Below are positions 55,025 to 63,300 of a DNA stretch of 64,000 nt, piece after piece (position 1 is the first letter of the stretch; each line of letters opens with the position of its first letter). A model generated the notes under the pieces. It had not been told where the DNA came from. It saw nothing but the letters and a program-made list of their open reading frames with translations, and did no database searches. A program made the position numbers and the translations under genes. Source of the DNA: Endomicrobiales bacterium (GTDB lineage: Bacteria; Elusimicrobiota; Endomicrobiia; Endomicrobiales; JALOBY01); assembly GCA_023228045.1 (NCBI GenBank), contig JALOBY010000005.1, positions 1 to 64,000 on the forward strand. Reading direction: 5' to 3'.

Positions 55025-55330
55025 TTACTCTACGGTAAAGGGCAATAACGCAAGCATTCTTGCCCTTTTAATTGCTGTTGTTAAGTGTCTTTGATGTTTT
55101 GCGCAAACGCCGGTAACTCTGCCAGAAATTATTTTACCCTTATCACTCATAAAGCTGCGGATAAGGTTTAAGTTTTTATAATCTATCTCCATTTTTTCCG
55201 CACAAAAACGGCAAACTTTTCTTTTGGCAAACATGCCACCTTTACGCGGCCTCATGCCACCCGCAGCACCTTTAGAAGCCGTGGAGCCGTGAGATCCGCT
55301 TTTTTTAAATGGGGCTCTTCCTTGAACCAT
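55025..55330 (-). CDS. rpsR: Ribosomal protein bS18
   Basis: 101 aa. [23 protein letters not shown] and [23 protein letters not shown] are the family blocks; Cys pairs may bind zinc. The start is the ATG at 55330 (MVQGRAPFK); the frame is open to 55360, but those codons lie in a family A repeat. AGGAG from the repeat is 8 nt upstream. About 30 N-terminal residues rich in Gly/Lys/Arg form an extension. Confidence 0.95.
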   Translation of the reverse strand: MVQGRAPFKKSGSHGSTASKGAAGGMRPRKGGMFAKRKVCRFCAEKMEIDYKNLNLIRSFMSDKGKIISGRVTGVCAKHQRHLTTAIKRARMLALLPFTVE

Positions 55331-55338
55331 TTTATATT

Positions 55339-55541
55339 CTCCTATATCGCGTCCCGCCAAGGCGGGACTTAGTATTCACTTCGTTCATACTTGGTTTGGC
55401 TAATATGATTTCGCCAAACCGCTCTACAAGGGAAAACCTTAGGTTTTCCCATTTCGTCGTCGCTCACTTCGTTCACTGAACCCTTTCCTAAATTGTAAAA
55501 GAACATTTATCGCGTCTCGCCTGTCGGCGGACTTAGTATTT
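55339..55541 (-). repeat. Family A repeat, copy 6, carrying the rpsR ribosome-binding site
   Basis: Full-length copy on the minus strand with ACAATTTAGGAAAGGGTTCAG, the GGGAAAACC hairpin, GGTTTGGC/GCCAAACC, AATACTAAGTCCCGCC and the end GCGATATAGGAG, which is the rpsR Shine-Dalgarno. A truncated second 3' part (AATACTAAGTCCGCC...GAGACGCGATA) is joined directly upstream at 55508-55541, giving a tandem arrangement. Confidence 0.87.
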
Positions 55542-55547
55542 TTTTAT

Positions 55548-55630
55548 GTCATACCGAATCCCGCCTTTTGCGGGATGAGGTATCTTGTTGTTGATTTAAG
55601 ATCCCTCTTCGCTTCGCTCATCGGGATGAC
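55548..55630. repeat. Family C intergenic palindromic repeat
   Basis: GTCATACCGAATCCCGCC, GCGGGATGAGGTATCTTG, AAGATCCCTCTTCGC and TCGGGATGACA. Nearly the same as 18868-18938. It directly abuts the family A copy, so the ssb-rpsR gap (about 310 bp) consists wholly of repeats. Confidence 0.78.
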
Positions 55631-55641
55631 AAAATTACAAA

Positions 55642-56094
55642 TTAAAAAGGTATCTCTTCATCGTCGGCAACTTCAGCCGGGGCACTTACTTGTTTTGAAT
55701 CGTCAGAATCGGCGCCTTGCCCTTGTTTATCCGCGCTCTCAAATGAAAGAAACTGAACCCTTTTTGCAACAACTTCCAAAGAATTTCTTTTCTCGCCGTC
55801 TTTTGTTTCCCAAGCGCGGCTTTGCAAACGGCCTTCAATATGCACCGGGCTGCCTTTTTTTAAACGCTCACCACACCTTACGCCAGAATCACCCCAAACA
55901 ACTATTTGCACATAAGTAGGTTCGCCGTCTTTCCATACACCTGTGAGCTTATCTTTGTAGCGGCTGTTTAAAGCAATAGAAAAGTTGCAAACTGAACTGC
56001 CTGTTTTTGTACTTTTTACCTCAGGGTCTCTAACAACACGGCCCACAAGGTTTACGCTATTTTGCTCGGGTAACCTAAGATTGCTGTTCGCCAT
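55642..56094 (-). CDS. ssb: Single-stranded DNA-binding protein
   Basis: 150 aa. OB-fold at about 8-112 (NSVNLVGRVVRDPEVKST, NFSIALNSRY, VVWGDSGVRCGERLKKG, IEGRLQSRAWE) and an acidic tail ending in DDEEIPF, the partner-binding tip. The start overlaps the rpsF end by 20 nt. Confidence 0.96.
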   Translation of the reverse strand: MANSNLRLPEQNSVNLVGRVVRDPEVKSTKTGSSVCNFSIALNSRYKDKLTGVWKDGEPTYVQIVVWGDSGVRCGERLKKGSPVHIEGRLQSRAWETKDGEKRNSLEVVAKRVQFLSFESADKQGQGADSDDSKQVSAPAEVADDEEIPF

Positions 56095-56473
56095 CGGTTT
56101 TTACCTCCACAGTTTTTACTTCTGCATCCGCTTTAACTTCTGGTGTTGTTTCTGGCGCGGCAACTACAACTGGTTTTGGCGGGGCCTTTTTCTCAACCTT
56201 GACTGTAAGAGAACGGATAATAGGTTCGTTAACCTTATAAAAGTTTTCTAACACCGACACAATAACGCCAGGAGCTGTTATTTCAAAATAAACATAGCTG
56301 CCTTCGCGAAGTTTGTTGATTGGATAAGCAAGGCGTTTTTTACCTAAGTTTTGAACTAAGGTTACCTTGCCGCCGTTTGACTCAATGATTTTTTTTGCTT
56401 TCTCGGTAAGTTCTTCAATCTTTTCGGCTGGTGTTTCTGGCGAGCAAATAAATGTACTCTCATAATTGGGCAT
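56075..56473 (-). CDS. rpsF: Ribosomal protein bS6
   Basis: 132 aa. N-terminal ferredoxin-like S6 fold (YESTFICSPETPAEKIEELT, GKKRLAYPINKLREGSYVYFEI), then an about 35-residue Pro/Ala/Glu/Lys tail. Perfect AAGGAGG Shine-Dalgarno. First gene of the rpsF-ssb-rpsR-rplI-dnaB-alr-mlaE block, behind a consensus-like promoter and a structured leader. Confidence 0.96.
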   Translation of the reverse strand: MPNYESTFICSPETPAEKIEELTEKAKKIIESNGGKVTLVQNLGKKRLAYPINKLREGSYVYFEITAPGVIVSVLENFYKVNEPIIRSLTVKVEKKAPPKPVVVAAPETTPEVKADAEVKTVEVKTDGEQQS

Positions 56474-56562
56474 TTCTGCACCTCCTTTTTGGATTTCTTA
56501 TGCCATTGCGGCACAAGTTTAGCCCTAAGAACACTGCCTTAGAGCAAGGGCTTCGGGTATTG
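56474..56562 (-). promoter_or_regulatory. Probable S6:S18 autoregulatory leader of the rpsF operon
   Basis: The about 88-nt leader folds into GCCCT/AGGGC (a longer outer hairpin) and CTTGTGCC-GCAAT-GGCATAAG, an 8-bp stem with one G-T pair whose loop side carries CCG. Known S6:S18 leaders are bound through a CCG element by the S6-S18 pair, and this operon has both genes. Assignment rests on position and the CCG hairpin, not on a covariance search. Confidence 0.5.
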
Positions 56563-56566
56563 TAGG

Positions 56567-56595
56567 ATTATAGAAAATTCATTTTTATTTAGCAA
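56567..56595 (-). promoter_or_regulatory. Promoter of the rpsF operon
   Basis: Minus strand TTGCTA (56590-56595), 17-bp spacer, TATAAT (56567-56572). About 95 bp upstream of rpsF. Confidence 0.75.
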
Positions 56596-57320
56596 CACAG
56601 CGTATCAAATTATCTAAGCAGTGGCGGGCGGGAAATGTCAACTATCCTGTTTTCCTGCCTATGTTGCCTATTGCCCGCCCAAGGCGGGGGAATGACAGGC
56701 AGGGTGAGAGGGATACAGATTTTTTAAGCAAATCATAAAATTACAGAATTGATTTAAACCGCGGGGCTATTCTGCCCCTGCACCCCTGTGATACTTTTCT
56801 TTGAATGCCCAAAGAAAAGTAACCAAAAGAAATGCACCCACGGTGGCTATTTTTTCGCATTTTTTTGGCGTCTTCGGAAACTCGCCTCGCCACTTTGTGG
56901 CGGGCTCAAACATCCTCGACGAATGCCCCAAAAAAATACTCACTCATTGTCAGCCAAAGTGGGAGATTTTTGTAAGTCGCACTATTGCGCCTCACCGCAT
57001 ACTGCGGGATTTTCAACACTTTTGTTTGGTTGTCATTGCGTCAGCCGCAGGCTAGACCTCGCCAACTCGTTGTTGGCGGGCCTGACACTGCATTATTGCG
57101 AATCCACTTTGGATGAAGCAATCTCGTCTTAACGACCAGATTGCCGCGCTTCGCTCGCAATGACTTAAGATTGCTTCGTCGCTACCGCTTCTCGCAATGA
57201 CTAAAATTTTCACTTGCAATGACAGGCGAGGGTGGGCGGGCGGATAATCGGGAATCTATAAAATTGGAATTTCCAATAATAAGTAAAGCAAGTAAAGCCT
57301 GACACCACATTAGAGGTCAT
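56596..57320. other. 725-bp gene-free, repeat-rich interval
   Basis: Between the rpsF promoter and the LamG gene. 56620-56720 has GCCCGCCC/GGCGGG palindromes. 56763-56960 holds a different GC-rich repeat type with CTTTTCTTTGAATGCCCAAAGAAAAG (an inverted repeat) and CGCCACTTTGTGGCG. 57010-57245 holds family B blocks (CATTGCGTCAGCC, GAAGCAATCTCGTC, GCGCTTCGCTCGCAATGAC). Short ORFs here (for example 56788-57132) are repeat-derived and rejected. No RNA gene seen. Confidence 0.65.
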
Positions 57321-59912
57321 TTATTTTTCAAACCTGATGTCATCAAAATAAACGACACCGGTTTTATCTACGACACGCCAATCTTCAAAAACCGTTGAAA
57401 GCTTTTGTATTGTGGTTTTATCAAGGCCTGAAAATGAAGTTAAATCTATTGAGTATTCTTGCCAAGATGTTGTAATACCTGTAGGTACAACATTACGAGT
57501 ACCGCCTGAGTCCACAAGTTCTAGCTTAAAAGTTTCAGGGTTTTCAGTACTAGAGTTTGCTTTCATTCTAAACTTTAGCTTTGAATATTGTGAAAAGTCA
57601 TGTGGACACTGTCCCCACAAAGTAGTAGTACCGCCAAATAACATATATGTTCCAACATACGAACCTGTAGGAGCAGAGTAATTCACTTTCCAAGACCGCA
57701 CAGCACCAGAAGATGTTGTTGTATCGTATGATGAAGTACAACTGCCACCGGTACCACCCGTCCAATCACCATTATGGGCACCAAGAGCATTAACCCCCGA
57801 AGCATCACCAAAACTATCAATTCTTACGGCATTAGGAGCGGTTGTGCTAAAAACAATGTTGTCAATGTAAAATGTAGTTGAATTAAGCATACCATTAGTT
57901 GCAAGATAGTTGTGTTCAAATATCAAACTCATGTGGCCCAAATCTTTAAGATTATTTGTACTTGAAAAATTTGCGAAAGCGTCAAGAGGAATTGTTACTG
58001 TTTCCCAATCGGTGCCTGTGCCACCATTTGAACCGGAAGTTCTATCAAGATAACTCGAAAGGTAAATTGCAGCTGCCGTGCTCTCATTTATATTTTTCCA
58101 CTCAATTTTGAAACTTTGGCCAAGGTCAGCACCCTTTATATCAAAAGAAATCGCTCTGTATTTGCTTATATCGCATGATACGCCTGGATTGGCAAAACCA
58201 ATACCCACTCCTACAAAATCATCTGAATTCGGGACATTGTAAGAAACCTTTAAGCAAGCACCATTCCCCGAATGGGCGGTTTCGTCATAACTTATGTTAA
58301 CTGACCTGCCAGAACCAACATTAAGCGAACTGTACTGGCCGCCCCAGTTATTTACCCCGCTCATTGAGTTAAAATTATCTAAAACATCGCCGCTTGCTAA
58401 ATTGGATTCATCATATAGTTGTTTAACTTCACTATCTGAGAGTTGCCTGTTAATCATAAAAAATTCATCCATTGCACCATTGAATGGCCTGATGTGATAA
58501 GCACCAAAAGTTTCTAATGTATTACCCAATACAAGATTATCAACACATTGATTAATATCTACATCTGGGATAGAAAAACTATCTACATTAACACCATTTA
58601 TGTATAGAACACCTAAACCATTTTTCTTTGCAGTTGCTACAACAAACACCCATTGATTTACAATACTTTGAGCATAGGCAGTTTCAAAACGATACCCGTT
58701 GCCATTAGCGTATCTTGTACCACCGCAAGCAACACTCCAACTTAAAAACCCATATCCTGTTGAATTATACCACCGCCAAAATTCAAGTAAAAAACTCCAA
58801 TTCGTCATAGTAGCATCATCAGGCCTTTTTACATTACTAATTATATCCGCTTGGCACATATTGGTACCATAATAACTGCTTGTTTGCGTTAAATCAACAT
58901 ACGGTTTTATCCAAATGCCAACTGTAAATTCTTGCGGTACAGATATAGGTTGTTTTTGTATAATATTCCCAGCATTTACATTATTAGCACCAACACCATA
59001 TTTATATTTACCATCCCTATATTTTCCATCAACCCAACCATAACCCGAAATACTTGCAGTGGAGTTGTCAATAGCATCATAAGCAAAACTACCGGTGCCT
59101 TCATCAAAATGGTAGAGAATTGAAGGTGTGGCGTTCGGTACATGCGGCAAGCGAAAAGAATTTGAATTAAACGGGGGAAGCCCTATCATAATTCTTCTGA
59201 TGTCTGTTTCTGGTAAAGCTCTGTTATAAATTTGAACATCATCTATGCTTTCTGTTACGCATTTGGCATTGTCAGCAGCAAATCTTCCAATATTTACAGC
59301 CCCGCTACCGTCTATTAAAACCGCGCCAGAACCTACTAAAACATCAAACATGTTTAGCGGCACTAATTTACCATCGCAATATATTTTAATATGTCCTGTT
59401 GCATTAATACCATCAAATGTGTAGGCAATATGATGCCAATTCCCATCAAAAATTGTTGAAGCAGTGGTGCCTGCGGCCCTCAAATAACCTGTACCAGTGC
59501 TTTTTCCATCAAATTCTCGTGTGTCAATATAAGCGCCGCCAGAATAGCCTGCGAATAAAGACCACTCTCTATTTGGAAACGCATAATCTTTTGAAACAAT
59601 GCAATTAATTTTAGCAGTATCGGTGCCTTTAAACCATGCACAAACTGTTTTTGCACCTATTGCGGATAATTGGGTGTTATCAGCAATGGAAATATAACCA
59701 TTTGTTCCGTCAAAATCATACCCTTTTCCAAGTTTTCCAGTTCCTACCGTAGCACCGCCAACAACAGTAGTAGAGCCGCCGCATATGTCATTTGCGTTTC
59801 CTTCCATTGGCATTCCTAAAAGCATATTTGAAGTTTTAATCGCAGAAAATGAGGTAGCTGTTATTAATAACATAATTACTGCAATTTTATAAAACATTTT
59901 TATAATGTACAT
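57321..59912 (-). CDS. Secreted protein with two LamG-like and two carbohydrate-binding-like domains
   Basis: 863 aa from the ATG at 59912, which has GAGGG upstream; codons further up lie in a repeat. Signal peptide about 1-27. LamG/concanavalin-like domain 1 (about 30-260: YDFDGTNGYISI, FDGNWHHIAYTFDG, IDDVQIYNRAL), domain 2 (about 275-495: ILYHFDEGTGS, FTVGIWIKPY, MDEFFMINRQL). Then two beta-sandwich repeats (about 510-690 and 695-863), each starting DNFN/IDSFGDASGVN and ending FYIDNIVF/VYFDDIRF, like CBM11-type modules. No catalytic domain or anchor. Probably a surface or extracellular glycan-binding protein. Confidence 0.85.
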   Translation of the reverse strand: MYIIKMFYKIAVIMLLITATSFSAIKTSNMLLGMPMEGNANDICGGSTTVVGGATVGTGKLGKGYDFDGTNGYISIADNTQLSAIGAKTVCAWFKGTDTAKINCIVSKDYAFPNREWSLFAGYSGGAYIDTREFDGKSTGTGYLRAAGTTASTIFDGNWHHIAYTFDGINATGHIKIYCDGKLVPLNMFDVLVGSGAVLIDGSGAVNIGRFAADNAKCVTESIDDVQIYNRALPETDIRRIMIGLPPFNSNSFRLPHVPNATPSILYHFDEGTGSFAYDAIDNSTASISGYGWVDGKYRDGKYKYGVGANNVNAGNIIQKQPISVPQEFTVGIWIKPYVDLTQTSSYYGTNMCQADIISNVKRPDDATMTNWSFLLEFWRWYNSTGYGFLSWSVACGGTRYANGNGYRFETAYAQSIVNQWVFVVATAKKNGLGVLYINGVNVDSFSIPDVDINQCVDNLVLGNTLETFGAYHIRPFNGAMDEFFMINRQLSDSEVKQLYDESNLASGDVLDNFNSMSGVNNWGGQYSSLNVGSGRSVNISYDETAHSGNGACLKVSYNVPNSDDFVGVGIGFANPGVSCDISKYRAISFDIKGADLGQSFKIEWKNINESTAAAIYLSSYLDRTSGSNGGTGTDWETVTIPLDAFANFSSTNNLKDLGHMSLIFEHNYLATNGMLNSTTFYIDNIVFSTTAPNAVRIDSFGDASGVNALGAHNGDWTGGTGGSCTSSYDTTTSSGAVRSWKVNYSAPTGSYVGTYMLFGGTTTLWGQCPHDFSQYSKLKFRMKANSSTENPETFKLELVDSGGTRNVVPTGITTSWQEYSIDLTSFSGLDKTTIQKLSTVFEDWRVVDKTGVVYFDDIRFEK

Positions 59913-60371
59913 TAACCCTCTGTCCTCTACTGGCTCTAAGCCAATTTCCGTCTTAATGACCAGATTGCCGCGCTTCGCTCGCAATGACTTAAGATTGCTT
60001 CGTCGCTACCGCTTCTCGCAATGACACCAGGATTGCCACGGGCTAAAGCCCTCGCAATGACTAATTCTTTTCGCTGCAATGACTAATTCTTTTCACTCGC
60101 AACGACTAAAATTTTTGTTGTCATTGCGTCAGCCCTAGGCTAGACCTCGCCAAAGGCGGGAATCCCGAAGGGATGAAGCAATCTCGTCTTAACGACCAGA
60201 TTGCCGCGCTTCGCTCGCAATGACTTAAGATTGCTTCGTCGCTACCGCTTCTCGCAATGACTAATTCTTTTCGCTGCAATGACAGGCAAGGGCGGGTAGA
60301 AAATGTCAACTATCCTGTCTTCCTGCCTCCGTCCCCTATTTCCTCTATTTCTTTCTTTTCTCTATTTCTTT
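59913..60371. other. 459-bp gene-free interval of family B repeats
   Basis: 59945-60290 holds three runs of ATTGCCGCGCTTCGCTCGCAATGAC, TTGCTTCGTCGCTACCGCTTC and CGCAATGACTAATTCTTTTCGC. The two longest (59957-60025 and 60198-60266) are almost identical. The 60121-60309 ORF is a typical reading of such repeats (ARSGSDEAIL, CERSAAIW) and is not a gene. No terminator was clear. Confidence 0.7.
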
Positions 60372-63300
60372 TTATCTTAAATCAGGAATAAATTTTGATA
60401 AATACAAAACACTTCCATTTGATGTAAATTCAAGTATATCTACCGCATTAGCCGTGCTCGTTAAAACTGGGGCTGCAGTACCTGGAAATTTATAAGCAGC
60501 TCCGTAAGTTAAAGCGCAAGCTCCGCCTGCAGGCTGTTTTACTATAATTATATATTTACCGCCTGAAACAAAATTGCTTGGGCTGCTTAATACTCTGGTT
60601 GCTGAAAGTGTAACTGTTGCAAAACCGCCTGAGGAAGTATCCCATGTTATACTTGCAGCATCTGTTAATGTTTGTGTTGATTGGTTTAACTGCGCAATTC
60701 CTTTAGAAAAAACTATCGTGCCATCTGCAGTAATTGAACTGGTGGTGATACCATAACCGGTGTTTACAAAATTTTTATTTGAGGTGATTGTGCCTGTCGC
60801 ATTATTAACCGCGTAAGAACCTAAAGCACCGCCGTTGAGTGCTGTGTTGCGTGCTCCAGCGCCTAATGCAAAACCGCTCGCTGCAGAAGAAGAAACAGCG
60901 TTCATACCAATAGCAATGGATGAGGAGATGGCTATCGCGTAATTCCCAATGCCAATGCCAAAGTAACGGCTGTTAGCTGCACCACTGCCAATGCCAATGC
61001 TATAGTCCTTGTTGTAGTTTGCGCCAGGCCCAATGCCAATACCAAAGGATTGGTTGTAGTATGCATTATTCCCAATGCCAATGCCAGCATCGTAGCCGCT
61101 GCTATTTGCGTTCCATTGTGCGGTATTCCCAATGCCAATGCTTCGGTTTTTGTTGTTAGATGTGTTATTCCCAATGCCAATGCCTTGGTCAGAGTTAGTG
61201 CCTGCGGTATTCCCAATACCAATGCCATTGTTAAAGTTGCTAGATGCGTAACCCCCAATGCCAATGCCATAGATATAGTTGCTACCTGCGCTACGCCCAA
61301 TGCCAATGCCAGCGGTATGGATGCCACTGGCATACGCACCAATGCCAATGCCAGTGGTAGTGTTGCTGTTTGCAAGATACCCAATGCCAATGCCTTTGGT
61401 ATAGTTTAAATTTGCGGTATAACCAATGCCAATGCCGGAGGAATAGTTTTTGTATGCTTGATACCCAATGCCAATGCCAGAGGAATAGTTGTTGTATGCA
61501 CTACTTCCAATGCCAATGCCAAAGTTACTGTTGTTATATGCGCCAATGCCAATGCCAATGCCAGAAGTAGAGTTGTTCTTTGTGAGATACCCAATGCCAA
61601 TGCCATTGGTAAGGTTGCCGCTTGCAAAATACCCAATACCAACACCATAGGAAGAGTTGCTACTTGCGCCACTCCCACCAATGCCAATGCCAGAGGTAGT
61701 GTTTGTTTGTACTTGCTTCCCAATACCAATGCCTTGGGCAGAGTTGGACGCTGCACTTTCCCCAATGCTAATGCCTTGGGAAGAGTTGAACTGTGCGTTA
61801 GCCCCAATGCCAATGCCAGAAGGGTTGTCGTGTGCGGTACTCCCAATGCCAATGCCAGAGTTATAGTTGTTGTATGCACCTTTCCCAATGCCAATACCAG
61901 AGGTATAGTTGTTGTATGCTGCACTACCAATGCCAATGCCATAGATATAGTTGTTGTTTGCGTAATTCCCAATGCCAATGCCAGAGGTATAATTGCTGTA
62001 TGCATCTTTCCCAATACCAATGCCTTGGTCCCGGTTGCCGTATGCATTATAACCAATGCCAATGCCATTGGTATAGTTGTTGTATGCGCTGCTCCCAATA
62101 CCAACGCCATAGGAACTGTTGTTATATGCGCCATAACCAAAGCCAATACCATAGCCAGTGTTCCCAGACACATTCGGCCCAAGATTAATAGTATCAGTTC
62201 CGTCTGCAAAAGTTATGGTGCTAACGGTGATTGGATTTTGGAATGTCTGGCTTGCACTCCAGGTGTTTGTAGTTGATAAAATGCTTGCAAGGGCAATACC
62301 TAACCCGCCAGTTGAAACCAAAACCGAACCATCTGCAAATATAACTGAACTGGTGGTGATACCATAACCGGTGTTTACAAAATTTTTATTTGAAGTAATA
62401 GTTTCTGATGCATTATTAATCGCATAAGAACCTAAAGCACCGCCATTGCGTGCTGTGTTCTGTGCCCCCGCACCTAATGCAAAACCGCTCTCCGCAGGAG
62501 ATGCAGCATTCATTCCAATAGCAATGGATGATGAGACGGCTGCTGCGTAATACCCAATACCTATGCCATAGTTAATGTTGTTAGCTGCACCATAACCAAT
62601 ACCTATGCCATAGGAACTGTTGTTAGCCGCGCCGGACCCAATGCCAATGCCATAGGAAGAGTTGTCGCTTGCGTTACCCCCAATGCCAATGCCAGAGGTA
62701 TAGTTGTTTTTTGCGCTATTGCCAATGCCAATGCCATAGTCATTGTTCTGGTTTGCGTTACCACCAATGCCAATGCCATAGGAATAGTTGACAGTTGCGT
62801 TATTGCCAATGCCAATGCCATATGTAAAGTTGCCGCTTGCGTTATTGCCAATGCCAACACCATAGGAAGTATTGTTGTATGCCCCGCTTCCAATACCAAC
62901 GCCAAAGGAAGAGTTGCCATAGGCGTAATTACCAATACCAATGCCAAAGGTATTGTTGTTGTATGCGTAATAACCAACGCCAACGCCTCTGCTGTAGTTA
63001 CCGTATGCGTTATTGCCAATGCCAATGCCATAGGTATAGTTGTTGTTTGCGTAATACCCAATGCCAATGCCATAGGAATAGTTGACGGTTGCGTAATTCC
63101 CAATGCCAATACCAGATAATTTGTTGTTATTTACTCTATTGCCAATGCCAATGCCATAGTCAGTGTTGTCAAATGCGTTATCTCCAATGGCAATGCCATA
63201 GACACGGCTGTACTCTGTGTAATGCCCAATGCCAATGCCATAGGTATGGGTATCTATGTTGTAATTTCCAATGCCAATGCCAGAGGTATAGTTGTCTCCA

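Noticed and set aside
55331..55360. Upstream in-frame start for rpsR.
   Set aside because: The codons [10 protein letters not shown] translate the end of a family A repeat; the ATG at 55330 has the Shine-Dalgarno.
59913..59984. Upstream in-frame start for the LamG protein.
   Set aside because: The first codons (MRAKRGNLVIK) are repeat-derived; the ATG at 59912 is followed by a signal peptide and preceded by GAGGG.
59945..60309. Short ORFs over family B repeats (also 50919-51110 and 56788-57132).
   Set aside because: They read RAKRGNL, ARSGSDEAIL or CERSAAI, the usual translation of this kind of intergenic repeat, and have no ribosome site.
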